Shown here in pieces: positions 21,525-34,058 of a stretch of 64,000 nt of DNA. The stretch comes from Mucidula mucida (Eukaryota; Basidiomycota; Agaricomycetes; Agaricales; Physalacriaceae), in NCBI GenBank assembly GCA_015501055.1, contig JADNYV010000017.1, positions 360,692 to 424,691 of the forward strand. The letters are read 5' to 3'. A program made the translations under genes and the position numbers. The notes beneath the pieces were generated by a model. It searched no databases. It was not told the origin of the DNA and saw only the letters and a program-made list of their open reading frames with translations. The stretch's first letter is position 1. The number at the start of each line of letters is the position of its first letter.

Positions 21525-23648
21525 ATCACTTACGTCACCGCTCTTCGAACCGGACGAGTGCATAGATCAGCTTGGGCACGCAGAAGACGTATGTATCGCG
21601 TACAGTATCAGCTGGAGTCATGTCGACAATGTCATCTATCCTCAAGTCCTAATCTCAGGTAAAGATTGACCAGTCACCCGACGGGACGCGCTTATAGCCG
21701 GATGTTATAGTAGTAAGTATTCAAGTTATCGTTTCTCCATTAAGACAGTACCGTCACGGGACAACAGTTCGCGCATATCGTTTCTATTAGTATCTCCAAT
21801 CGGCATGTTCAAGATTCAGGCACAACCAACTCTTCCTGCCTGCTATGTAGTGCACCCCGAGCGTTGAGTTACCCCAGCACGGGCTTGAAAATAAAGGCAG
21901 AAGGTAAGCCAACTGCTTTCATCCGATGTTCTCTTCCTCATTCGTACTCTCCCATAGGTGTATTCAATCCGGTGAGCCTGGCACTCTCGAATGAAACACT
22001 TGTTGATGGTTTGGTTCTCAGTAACGTTCTGATTATCGGCTCAGGTGCGCGACATGACTATGTACAAGCGATGCACACCCCTGGAAAGTATGTAGCCCGG
22101 TCATAATCATTGTTTCCCTTGCGTACACGTATACGACTGCCCTTGTAGACCGCCTTACTTTTTGAATTCTTTCCTCGTCGCCGACATAGTACTGCATCGA
22201 ACGCTCACCCATCTTCCCTCTTTGGTATGGCCGTCAATGTCTTTCACTCGTGTGGTCATCATTTACAACGAACCTTGCTGCGGTAGGGAGCATCGCTGAA
22301 TTGACAATCATCGTTGCCGTCGTCGTGTTCGTAAGTCTAATTCGCATCAGATACGGTGGCGTTGATGTCCCGCGGCGGCCTATGATGATGACCGTCTCGT
22401 GAACTTTGGGGGCGTATCAATCATCGAGTCCTTGGAGATTACACGCCCATATCCGCCTCCCAGCCTGTCGCTTTTCCTCGCTCAAGCTTTGGATCACCGA
22501 TTGACTTTTCTCGCCTTACAGTGCAGGATATTGATGCTATTCCTTCACAGCTTCGTTAACTCTAGGTCATCAGGGATCAGATTCCAGGATATCCATCCGG
22601 AAGTCGTGTTCCCCTTCTCTAGTAAGGAGCTGGTTCCCTCTGCGGCACCCATTCTGTACCTAGTGGGCGCGCCGCCGTAAATTCGGGATATGTCATGGAA
22701 GCCTACTCCTATTGTTTGAATTGTCAAGAGTGACATCAGTCGCGCAGCGGCAATTGGTGTCTGTCGACAAGGAAGTAGCTGTTTACGGACTACATGTTTA
22801 CCAGTTCTATTACAGCGTGCGGGTCTCCGTAGATCTATGTACCCCTAGAGGATTCGAAGAGGTATGACGCGAAAAGTCAGAAGAACAGACGACATCCAGA
22901 CCCAATTCCTCTGTAATACTCATAGAATCTGCTTCGAGACTTTGACTCAGCGGATTCTTACGTCTGTCGATTTGTCGACATCTATCAGTCATGTCGCGGG
23001 GCGCGAGTGGGTACCAAATTGATCATATACCATATACTTAACAGGGCCATCATCACTCGATACAATTAGTTACAATACCGCTATCCACTAGACGGTGGCG
23101 CGGTTTGTGAGCAATATGCATCAGACAGTATGTGGCTGAATAACGACCCGCAAACAATCTTACTCTTTGCGTGATCGCGTTCAATCGCGGAATCAGATCA
23201 ATAATTGAAACTGATTTCAAGTGTCGGTCGAACGCCACTGTATAGGATGGCGAAGTGGTTATCAACGAATGAAAGACGAATCGGTTGAACGGTTGCGGTA
23301 GGAACGTGCAGCTTGCAGAAGAGCTCGGGGGCCGCCCAACCCAGGGACATACGATCGTGGACATGGGTGGGAAAAACAGCCTCGATATGCAAGGACCCAC
23401 AAGCATGTCATGTGAGCTGACTAGGCTCTGTCAGCGGATCGATCAGCGCACTCTTCCTTTTCCGGACACTTTCACCCACACTGTCCTTAGACCCGCCTTC
23501 CATCTTCGGGTGGAATCTTAATTTGGCAACAAATTCCTACTGGTCATGCGTATAAGAAGGGCGTCGCGAACAGGAGAGTCGATATCAGACCTTCCCTTCC
23601 TACCGTCATCTCCACCACCGCCCCTCCATATCTATCCGTCTCTCAATA
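21525..23648. other. Long region without a supported gene
   Basis: Short open stretches occur (for example 21864-22106 and 22399-22680), but none combines a start, splice signals and recognisable motifs. I cannot exclude a decayed gene. The last 80 bases before 23649 are the CT-rich leader of the next gene. Confidence 0.45.
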
Positions 23649-24411
23649 ATGGCACCTAAAATCGCGATTGTCATCTACTCGATGTACGGCCATATTGGCA
23701 AGCGTGCGTTATATTTCTCGTCGTCGTCGAGCGCGACGGACTGACCGATCTGTAGTGGCGGAATCCGTTCAGGCGGGCATTAAAGAGGCCGGCGGTAATG
23801 CCACCATCTACCAGTGAGTCGCGCCCTCCCGCCTCCCCAACCATCGCGTTAATCGCTGTATAGGATCCCCGAGACGCTCCCCGAGTCTGTTCTCAAGGCT
23901 ATGCACGCTCCGGACAAGCCCAATTACCCCATCATGGACGCGGCAACCCTCGCCACTTTTGACGCCTTCATCATCGGTATCCCGACGCGTTACGGCAACT
24001 TCCCCGGCCAGTGGAAGGCGTTCTGGGATACTACCGGCAAGCTGTGGGCCTCTGGTGCGCTCGCCGGTAAATACGGTGGACTCTTTGTCTCTACCGCTGG
24101 CCTCGGGGGAGGACAGGAGTCGACTGCGCTTGCCTCCATGTCGACCTTTGCCCACCATGGCATTGTCTACGTCCCACTTGGATATTCGCAGACCTTTGGC
24201 CAGCTTACCAGCTTGACCGAAGCCCACGGTGGTACGTTGTTGTCTATATCATCTGCATAGATTGAGGCTCACAAACGCCGAAGGATCCCCATGGGGTGCT
24301 GGAACTCTTGCTGGCACCGATGGCTCTCGCCAGCCGTCTGCCCTTGAGCTCGAGATTGCGACCATCCAGGGCAAGCAGTTTTATGGCGTCGTTTCCAAGG
24401 CTTTTAAGTAG
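23649..24411 (+). CDS. WrbA/Pst2-type NAD(P)H:quinone oxidoreductase (flavodoxin-like)
   Basis: Four exons, 23649-23703, 23756-23813, 23864-24231 and 24284-24411, encode 202 residues, the normal length for the family. Every junction is GT-AG and in frame. FMN-binding features: the N-terminal strand and phosphate loop [35 protein letters not shown] in the middle; [18 protein letters not shown]; then [10 protein letters not shown] and [10 protein letters not shown]. Known members reduce quinones by two electrons using FMN and protect against oxidative stress; fungal versions sit at the cytosolic face of the plasma membrane. No lesion is seen, and this is the best-preserved gene in the window. 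Confidence 0.96.
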
Positions 24412-25809
24412 ACCATTAGCTTGGACTTTCAAAGCTGTAATAAGATCGAAACACAATCAATGTATTCTAGATTATCCATGATCTGATTCTCTCCTGTGGG
24501 CAAGTTCGATGGATGTGAAACGACATTCCTTACGGGGCGCTTGGCTTTCACTCGGTGGAAGTTTGGTAACCAATAGTAAGCCGCCGACAGAGCAATTCCT
24601 TGTGTCCTCCAGAACCGTAGGCTTGTACCACAAATCACTGTACGCCAGGTGCGGATTCGAGGTGCGCGCAGTTACCTGCCGTACGTGCGTCTATATTTAC
24701 TTCAGCTTCACAGCACCCTTTTCTCTATTGGTGTCTTCGGTTAATGAGAGATGGTCCGCGACTCGCCAATGCTAGAGTCGCTCTACCATCATCCTTACGG
24801 CCCGGACATTGTTTCTCTCACTGCGTCCAGAAATACAAGCGCTGGTGAGGATGCGTCCGTGTAGTCGTGGGGAGATTGAGCACCCTTCTCTCTGCATTAG
24901 GACCCAGACAGTCGGTGCATAGCAGTGGCTGAGGAACGAGGTGTCAGTCTCCGCAGCGCGACGTCGATTATACCTCACGCTATATCCACGCTACGTGCCT
25001 GGTTAATGTCCTCAGAGAGCACTTTAAGGTTTTCTTGACGTTGGTTGGTGAAGCTAGTGGCTCTTCCCATTTTAAATGGCTTACTAGATCTCTTCCGCCG
25101 TGTTCGACTGATATCCTTTTCTTGTTCAGCATTACTTTTGACCTTCTGAATATGTGGATCAGAGTAGGAGGTACAACTGCAAAGGACTACGTTCTCGAGG
25201 CTACTCTCTGATTTCGTTTTCTATGGCGCATGTACGTATGACCTCGTCATTGAAGCGATTTTCGCCAAAGTATGCCCAGTGCATGATGCCCAATCAGTTC
25301 CCCCTCATTGGGTTGGTACTCACGACGCGAAATAAATAATACTCACCAATTACTTAGTACTAGGCAATGAAAGACAATACAGCAAGAATGGTCACGGGGA
25401 GCTACGTACTATCTGTAGACTGCCAGTCGTTGATAGGTCGTCAGCTTTTAACGCCGCAATTAGGCCCCTCCTGTCCGTCTTGTGCCATACACAATATCTA
25501 CAAGCGCGTATCAGTAGTATGAGAAGGCACTATGACTCTTTTGAAGTTTCATAGAAGGGACGGTGCGCACCTCGTAACGCCGAAGACACTCGTGGGGGCT
25601 TCGAAGGCTAAAGCGTTATCATGACCGGTCCATGCAGGGCGTCTACCAAGACGAAGGTGTTTCTATTTGCAACAATCGAGCGTACTCAAGCTGGGAGGTG
25701 AGTCTATTTATAGACTCGGCCCGCAGCTGATAGTCCATCAATGCTCCTGTGCCTTAATACCCAAGAACCATTTAATCCCGTTCCACGACAAGCACCGCCG
25801 CTATAAAGT
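24412..25809. other. Intergenic, no gene seen
   Basis: No reading frame with protein-like character on either strand. It holds the 3' flank of the WrbA-type gene and the promoter of the DUF1399 gene; a TATAAAG lies at 25802-25808, immediately before the ATG at 25810. Confidence 0.5.
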
Positions 25810-28360
25810 ATGGCCAGCTTTCCTGCAGAGACCAATTTTTCTATGGATACCCCAGCTGTGCCAGACACTTCACCGCCCCCGGTATACACTGCAACTAGTG
25901 GTTATGCGTCGAACACATCTCCCCCGCCATCTTACTACTCGAAAATTGGGAAGAGGACTATCGGAGAGCCGTTGGTCACTGTGCCAGAGTTGAAGGCGCA
26001 TCTTCGTCTGCTGAAGGCGTTCTCAGATTTGAAACAGCGCGTAGAGAACGTTCCCGGGACGGAGCTAGGTTTGGCAGCGAGTGAAACAGATACAGCGCTA
26101 AATTGGCCACTATTCGTAGCATTGGCTGTAGAACGGTACGCTCGTTCTTAAATGATTGATTTTTGGACCAACGTTGACATTGCTTAGCTTCGAACGATTC
26201 TGTTTGACGTTGACGGATGGCGAGGCGCCTAGTCCTGATAACGCATCTCTGCCACCTCTTGACGTGTTTATGGTCCGTCGTTTCATCTAGTTTACTGCGT
26301 CGCGCTTATGCTGTTGTAGGTTTGGCATGCGTATCTATTGAACCCGCTGTGCGTTGAAGTAATTTGTCTCACTGCGCGCGCTCATCCGCTTAAGACGCTA
26401 CGCGGAAGACTCGGATATGATTGGCAGTGTCGGTCGATTGAAGGAACTTGGTCAAAGCCTTAACCACCTGGTCAGTCAATGAATATTGTTCAACGACCTC
26501 TCCTTATTGTTCTTCTAGGAATCGGTTGTATCGACACTCACAAGGCCCTCTTCGGCGGTGCAAGACAAGTGGACAAAGAAGACAGGACTTGCTTTTGATC
26601 CCTTTGAATCGGCGAAGCGCCTTAAGCATCGTGTTATCAGTTGTCCTAAATGCGCGACACAAGCTTCTGTTGGTTTGTGTTCTGGTATTCATAACCGCAA
26701 TCGATCGCTCACGATTTGCTCAATTTAGCACTCCTTGACAAGAATGGCAAGGGATACTTGCAGCATGATTTCATTTACACCTGCAGAAGCTGTGCTCTTC
26801 CCTTAACCAAGGACACGTTGGCCATGGAAAAGCTGGTGAAGGATCTCACGACAGATAACCGTGCGCTCCCGTACGCGTTCTTTCGGGGCTCCATACATTT
26901 GGTTGACATTATTCAGAGGTACATATTACACCCTGAACGCTCCGCCGGATTTCCTGAAGTCGATGGCGATCAAGAAGCGCATCCTTCTGACAAAGGTGCT
27001 GGCGCGACCAAAGGACAATACCGTGCAAGACTGGAGATGGAACATCAAGATGAAGCAGGACTTCTCTCTTGCGAAGGTACAGGCGGCCATGTCGGTATAT
27101 ATGAAAGGTCGAGGGGCTATGACGTGAGCGTTTTGCTTGCTGCATTGATATACGTACTGACGCGCACGAAAAGGATTCGAAGGATCATGAATGCCTATAC
27201 GGATGATAGAATATTTTCGCTGGATCTTGTGGGCGCGGTGGGTTGCCCTGCTATGTCCACAGAACCATGACGTTCATAACCTTCTCAGGTTATCCGACAG
27301 GAATCCTTCGTGCACAAGATGAACGATCTGAGGTGGACGTCGACTGATTTCTTTGAAGATCCCGAAGACAGGATGCTTCTACATGCTATTGCGCGATATC
27401 ACGCGTGAGTGTCACTGAGTCCACTTTAAAAATAGCTTAAACTTGGCGCCTGACAATCTCTCTCAATTGAAGCTTCCTTGACCTGATGTCCTCTTCACCC
27501 GCCTCATTCTTCGTTCCGACTTTGGACATCGATCTCGCTTGGCACACACATCAACTTCGATCGGTCAAGTATAACAGTGATTGTTTCGCATACGTTGAGC
27601 GCTACGTCGACCATAACGACCGCGTCGAGGAGGACAGACTGTCGAATGCATTTGATATTACCTGTCGTGCATGGGAGGTAAGACTTAACTTTCGCTCCCT
27701 AGAAGCTTCCTTACTTCTTTTCTCAGGATCGTTTCCACGTTCGATACACACACTGCGGCTGTCCCGCTCCTGGAGAAAAAGTCACACAGAGACTGAGCCG
27801 CTTCCTCAAGGGCGAACGCGACGCTCAAGCTCCATCCGAACTCATCCCGCCAGCCGACCGCAGCGATCTCCTCGGTGCCACGCACCCTTCAGATCACAAC
27901 GCCGTATACGCGTTCAGCCACACTGGCGAAAGCGATGCGGCGCGCGCTCGCCGACGGGGGAAATACGAGAAGCGGCTGCAGCGGGAGAAGGAGAAGGGCG
28001 TGTTGGATGAGAAACGGAGAGATGGACACGATCCGGCGTTTTTGATGCCCATGCCGTTGTATTACGCCCCGATTGGGTGTGTGGCGGCGACTGGGTATGT
28101 AGTGGGCGCTGGTGAAGGGACGGCAGCTTGCGCTGCTGGGGTTGGTGGTTGTGGTGGTAAGTTGTCTCTTCAAGAATTTGATACTCGACTCTTACTATTT
28201 GTCTTAGGGGGCTGCGGTGGTGGAGGTGGTGTGGAGGTGGGTGCGGCGGTGGATGCGGAGTGGTGGATGTGGAGGGGTGGTAGTGCTGGATGCGGGGGGG
28301 GGTGGTGGATGTGGAGGGGGCGGTGGAGGTTGTGGCGGCGGAGGCGGCGGAGGAAGTTGA
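25810..28360 (+). CDS. Glycine-rich domain protein of the DUF1399 family
   Basis: Twelve exons: 25810-26135, 26188-26272, 26320-26348, 26395-26470, 26519-26672, 26729-26870, 26917-27123, 27174-27237, 27289-27404, 27473-27677, 27727-28156 and 28208-28360. The phase is consistent through exon 11. DUF1399 signatures are PLDVFMVWHAYLLNP (about residue 130) and VPTLDIDLAWHTHQL (about residue 410). In between is a CPKC...CRSC pair. The first 40 residues are proline/serine-rich. The C-terminus is a Gly/Cys-rich tail ending GGGCGGGGGGGS if read in the frame that stops at 28358-28360. That frame differs from the one delivered by exon 11; an extra or missing base near the run of G at about 28297-28306 could account for it. 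Function is unknown in fungi; plant relatives affect stress responses and growth. Confidence 0.82.
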
Positions 28361-30319
28361 TATGTCAATTCTGCACATTGTCTACGAAGCCTACGCTACA
28401 TCATGAACAACAATGTACTTGTTACTATCTGTATCTACTGAGATAGTCCGCGCCAGGTCCGCGCTTTGATTAATGGAGCTTGTTTGGGCTGATGCTCACC
28501 TTGAGTGTGCTTCCGTTGATTTAATCTTCTTGTCCTGCGATTACATGAAGTATGACAGGTTTACTCTATCTGATATGTCTGCGGGTATGCCAGGTATGCT
28601 GGTATGACGAAAAATTGCCGCATACCATACATACGAGATGCATACACTGCATACACTGATATACCGTGTATACAAATGCGAGTTTGCTGATGTGTTTTAT
28701 TTGGAGGGAGGGACATCCAGTGTACGTTGTTTATCCTTATCATCGTGTTCAATCTCGACATCGTGGAACCGAAAGCGCCGAAAGGAACAGCAAAGGCATA
28801 GCTGCAACGAGAAAAGGCATAGGCTCGGTGGGTAGCCTTAGGTAGGTAAGTAAGCAGGCAAGTAGATACTTAGGACAAGCTAGATAAAGTTTGCCCTCGT
28901 TGAATTGACGAAAGTGATTCAAATCGGGAACCATAGAATGCCAAAGTCGAAGGGATGTGATAGAAACTGGCTTTTGCCTGAAGGATATCGTATTCTAGGG
29001 CAAGGGGCCTGCACAGAACCTTGCTGGATGACTGGAGCCACCAAGACGGCAAGTGCGCTGTCATGTCTAGCCCTCAACCGAAGAGTTCGTTTCGTGGCGC
29101 ATCCAACGAAGGGTCGGATAGGTTTCAACTATATTCCGAACCGAGCACCAACCAAGACAACCAAGGAAGAGAATGCTGGAGAAAGAAATATGGGGCAATC
29201 AAACGGCAATTGGATACCAGAACGGCAAAAGGTCAACAGGGGTGATATTCGAGCACTATATTGGGCAATAAGAGGGGGACTGAAATACGAAACAGCGATG
29301 ATACGTCTTGCGACAATAGATGGGAGGCGTAATCGACTCCGGGGCGCTGTACACTACGGCGGGGTGAGAATTTAAAATAGACAGTAAAGGAAGTAAATAC
29401 CTTATTCTCCAGATTTGGGTAATACACAAAACACCTGTGGCGGCGTGGTCGCTGCAGTGTCGGCTTAATGTACCACGCGTAGGGCGTACTGGCCGGCTCG
29501 GAAGCACAGCGACGATAGGCGAGACCTGTGCAGACTACGGTCTCGTAGGCTTTAATGTCGCTATGGCTGGTGCCGACGAGACAAGAATGGCAGGGGGAAA
29601 GTCTGCAAAGGGGATATGGCAGCGTGAGCCGCCAGAATTTCAAGCGTCCATTCGGTTGTGTCTTCGTGGTGCGCGGTAGCGAGCTGCGATAAGAGCATTA
29701 CGCTCATCGGCGGTGGGAAGACGAGGTTAGTTCTGCAACACACGGTCAAACAACCAAGCCATCACGAGCTCTTGGCTGGTCCAGAATGTAAACCATTGTC
29801 CCTGATACAAAGAAGAAGAAGGTGGCCGGGAAATACTACGCACTCTCTAGTGCAACCGTGGGCCCTCATAATCGCTTGTATAAGTAGAGTGAGGTGAGGA
29901 AGCTGTAAGTTGTAACTCGCACCACTGTCGTCGACCTCCTACGAGCCGCAGTACAAGAGCCAAACCCTTGATGATGGTACGGTCTCTGGATGTTGAATGG
30001 CGTCAATGGAGATAAGGTGAGTACAGCACGCGGTAATAAGTACAACGCGTCCCATCGGTTGATTGATTTCAATATTAGGATTTGAGGAGCGAACAGTCAT
30101 GGTAAAGGTGACCACTTGGATACTGTACGCGTAACATATGTCTTTTGCATGTCCAGATAATCTACGAACTCGTACCGAAGTCGCGAAGTCGGCCCGCCGT
30201 TCAAAGAGCGATGACGTCATTGACACTTTTTCCTTCTTGCCATCACGCAGCGGTAGCTCTAGTACACCTAGTCGCCACATTATCCGTCTTCCAATTCTCC
30301 ATCAACTCTTATATATAAA
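28361..30319. other. Intergenic without a supported gene
   Basis: 28590-28680 is rich in CATAC repeats. An open stretch 28905-29375 is long but lacks an ATG at its start and any familiar motif, so it is not called. The 50 bases before 30320 resemble the region upstream of MYND copy 1 (CTCCATCAACTCTTA), so the MYND duplication includes the promoter. Confidence 0.45.
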
Positions 30320-32156
30320 ATGTCCAGCGCGCGCAGTCAGGATCCCATATCCACGCTAAAGGTTGGCGTCTCGTCCTAAACACTGACAGTACTATATCAC
30401 GCTCAACAATCGCCTGCAGAACCTTGCTGCCTCTTCCGATGCGCGTACCAGCATCAATGCTCTCAGATGTCTTTCTGAAATATTTGTGTCGTCCCCCAAC
30501 ACATATACGCACATATTTGATGCTATCAAGTTCTGCCTTACGAACATATCGCCGGACGCTTCCAGTGTCCAAGCGACTTGTATCGACGTGCTTGTCACGG
30601 TCATCAAACAGCCATCAAGGTCCGCTCCCTGGATAAACGAGCGGTTTCTGGCCACGAAGGAGCTATGGCCTGTCATCTCGAAATGGACTCAAGGTTTCTT
30701 CGAGAATATCAGTAACATCGAGGGACCGGCAACAGATGATACTGTACAGAATGTCGAACTGACGCTGCAGCGCGTTGTAGAGCTCTTGCTCGCTTTGACG
30801 GACCCCGTCGCATTTGATAATCCCGGCCTTCCCCACTTGCGTGGATACTTTCGCGAGTGTATCAGCTCGCCTGCCTTCTTCAAACGCACTCTGCGACTAT
30901 GGGTGCATACTGCCGCGATACTCGAATATCGTGATGCATTTTCAATCTTTTCCCAACTTCCTTTATCTCTAAAAGATCATTTTCTTTCACCGCAATCTGA
31001 AGGTTACTGTATAATGGCAGAAGTTTTCAACACTGTGCCTCGTACCGTCATGGAATCTTGTCTCAAATCCACCGTCATCTCCTTTGCAGATGATCCCTTG
31101 CGCAGCACTAACAGATTAGTGCTGTCGTTTGTATTCCTGAATTTTGCCAGCGACCTATCTCCTGCCTTTCGTCGCACTCTTCTGGCAGGACGCTCCTTGT
31201 ATTGGGCGATGAGCATCATGAAAACCGTTCTTCATCGTTATGCTTTGCAAATCGCCCAGAACAAAGGTGATGCGGCTCCAAGTCGCTCGAGATGGAAGGC
31301 CGCCGATGGGTGGGTGATGCGCTCAAGATGCGCATCATCGATTGTTTGTGGAAAATTGACACCCTTTTCCATACCGTGGATTGGTACGCACAACGTGCTT
31401 CTAGTATCGCGGACGTCCTCAAGTTGATATCCGTATACGCCGTGCACGCTACTATATTCTTTCGGGTCCAGGCCTCCATCACAAGGGTTCCTGACGGCTG
31501 GCAGTCATCTGTCCCCTGCGTTGTGGAGGGTTGGGACCTCCTTCAAAGCGAGATATTAAACATGAGCCCCTTCATGAACGCTATGGACAAGGATGACTTT
31601 CGAAATTGTTCACTGCTGACGGTAAGTACATTCTTGAAGACGGACATTTCGCCATCCTGATGTTTACAGTGCGATAAACCCGGTGCCAGGAGAGCTTGTA
31701 CGAGCTGCCGGCACGCTTTGTACTGCTCACGGGTTTGTCAGAAAATTGACTGGCAGAACCACCGTACGACATGCTCCACCTACGCCGAGAAATTTGCTCG
31801 TAAGTCAACGCTTCTTTGTGTGGTACAGCATAGTAGCTGATATCAGTATACCAGGCGCGGAACCTTCCTTGGCAGTATCTCGCGGCTGGGAGTTATTTAT
31901 CATTGAGGAGGTGCTTCTCTATGAGCTGAGGCAGAGCAGTCGAAGCGAGTGGTATGCCCAGTTGCAGCAGGACTTTGTGGATCGCCACCCAGAGTATACT
32001 CTTCGTGACCTGGGCTATCGCATTGACCTTGCACGTGTACCGAGGAAGGTCGACATTTTTAAGGTAGACACGTTGGAAGATGAGAAGTACTTACCTCCGC
32101 CTATCCAGGGAAGGCATGGTAATTATCCAATGGCGGGTTGCTTGTGTTGGGCTTGA
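30320..32156 (+). pseudogene. MYND-finger protein, copy 2
   Basis: ATG 30320, exon 1 to 30361, intron 30362-30419, then a long open exon of armadillo-like helical character (TYTHIFDAIKFCL, LWPVISKW, LRLWVHTAAI). A later intron at about 31621-31669 leads into the MYND finger CDKPGARRACTSC, then YCSRVCQ, then HRTTC, with all seven Cys and the His in place. Relative to copy 1 there is a 40-bp deletion near 31265-31300 that shifts the frame inside the helical region. The segment after the finger (RGWELFIIEEVLLYEL) is in another frame, reached by a splice or shift I could not settle. Copy 1 has different lesions. It may be transcribed but probably is not a full protein. Confidence 0.7.
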
Positions 32157-32633
32157 GCTAAAAGACTGCCTTGTATGCGTATCCTCATTAGATCCATCCC
32201 GTTATATGCAGAAGAACTGTTAGCACTGAATATAATCGCGTATACCTCGTCGGCTGATGTTCATGAGCTGCATGATCTTCGAGAGGTACAGAGCGTAGTT
32301 CTGTGTGTGGCACAGAAATTCATCGAAGAGCTTGTACGCCCCGGTGTTTTCCGACATTTATCATGGAAACAAATGTGGCGCAATGATTCATTGCTGCACC
32401 CAGCCTCCATCCTTTCACGGCCTCTCCATATCACACAAGAGGGGAAGTATCAGCGCGATCTACCACTCAGGTCTACCGATTAAAGCGTCTGGGTAGTCGA
32501 ATTGGCACCGTCGCTCATAGTAGTGGGAAAGAGGTTTATTTTGCGATATACAACCAAACAATCAGAACACGATCACCATTTTTACAAAACAGAAATACAC
32601 ATATCCACGAGTCAACATGTAAATACATCTAGC
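32157..32633. other. Intergenic
   Basis: The 3' flank of the MYND copy and of the convergent minus-strand gene. No gene is seen. Confidence 0.5.
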
Positions 32634-34058
32634 TCATCCAAGATAACAAATCCCATAATTAACCGAACCAAGCATCGCCGCGCGACTAACTGCGCACCTA
32701 TAAGACCCAACGCGAATACTTTCCGTCGCGTAACCCGAATCATTAGCCAGCTTCGCCGCCTCTTTCGCAGTCTTAGGTGTGACGCGAATGCAATTCGTGC
32801 CGCCAAAAATAGTGTTGGGACAATCCATTCCAACGGAGAATCGCTGTCCAAAGGAGCTGAAGGTGACACCCATGCAGGAACCATAGAAGCCAATGGGGAA
32901 GTGTACGGTAGGCTCTTTGAGCTCATGGTGCTCGTCTAGATGCTTGCTCTCGACTCTCCACTGTGTGAATAAAGATTAGTCGAAATTCAAGAGTTCTGCA
33001 TGAAACAGAACCAACCTTGTAATAGAAGTAGAAGCCACAAGGGAACGCTGCGGGTTTTCTAGGCGGGAGTCGGCACCCGGAATTGACTGGACGATAGCTT
33101 TGCGCTTGCCAGTCTTAATATAGTCCTCGGCAAAGTCAACAACAGACGCTTGACCGTTGACAAACAAGAGCACGTTGACGGCACTGCGTGGTGTATAAAT
33201 GATACGGGATAGTCTCCAATCAACGAGCCACGTACTGTTTCAAAAGGATTCAGGCAAGGCCGAACAGGACTGCGATAGCGGTGATGATGGCGCCCACACC
33301 TGCGATCCCACCCACGGCAGCTAAGAGGGAAGACACCAGTGCCGTAACGCTCCCAGCATACTGCACGGCAGTGTACAGTTTTACATGGCGCCCCCAATGG
33401 TCACAAGCCCCGACGCGACCATTGTCGTGGTGGCAGCATTAGTATTATGTTCTTTCTGAAGCGAAGAAAAGGTGTTGGTCAAACCGGTGAGTTCCTCCTT
33501 GACCGCATCGCCCCTCGCTATCTTCAAACGATCGAATCGTGCCTTCGTAACGGAAAAGCCCTCGGAGATTTGGGAGGGGGGTACATCGGCAGCACTCTCC
33601 GCCGTCGCGCCAGTGATGGACCTTAGCACGCCGGCAATGTCGGGGCGCTCCGTCGAGATGGGCTGAAGGGGAAGCGCGGCAAGCTCGTCAAGCATATCGC
33701 GCGCGCCTTGAAGGTCCGCAACCTTCGTAGCCTCCGCAATATTGAGCAGCTCCGTTGAACCGAACTCGTAGTAGCGAACATCGCACTGCAAGTGAGCCTT
33801 GACCGACAGCCCTTCGGCGGCAAGAGCGCTCTCGATGGCAGGCAACAAAGTCGCCGCATCGCAGTCGATGGCGACAACAAGGGCGATTTCCGGACGTTCG
33901 TCCGAGGTGTAGCCGCCAGCAGAGGTCGCGAAGACGACATCCTGGTGGTCGCGCAGAGCTAGCGCAGCCTTGGCCACTTGGGCGCGGGTCTGCGCCCCGA
34001 CGTCGCCAGTACCGGTGTCGATAGGCCAGAAAGATTGTTTGAAGTTGTAATTAGACAT
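32634..34058 (-). pseudogene. Unknown multi-exon protein with a hydrophobic hairpin
   Basis: Minus-strand gene from ATG 34058. Probable exons are 34058-33405, 33360-33236, 33183-33016 and 32960-32634, with GT-AG introns of 44-55 nt. The first 215 residues are helical with heptad-like stretches (LTGLTNTFSSLQKEHN). Exon 2 encodes about 35 hydrophobic, Gly/Ala-rich residues with a break in the middle (SSLLAAVGGIAGVGAIITAI), looking like a membrane hairpin. The C-terminal domain contains PIGFYGSCMGV and several Cys. An in-frame TGA lies at 33252-33250, directly after the hairpin, and the frame must shift by one base near 33040. I do not recognise the family. A long helical part plus a hydrophobic hairpin also occurs in some membrane-inserting helical proteins, but that is only a resemblance. 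Confidence 0.5.

Noticed and set aside
28000..28446. Long + and - ORFs over the Gly-rich exon
   Set aside because: Low-complexity GC-rich DNA opens several frames; only the DUF1399 frame continues conserved exons.
28905..29375. 156-codon ORF upstream of MYND copy 2
   Set aside because: No ATG at its start and no recognisable domain; composition fits chance.
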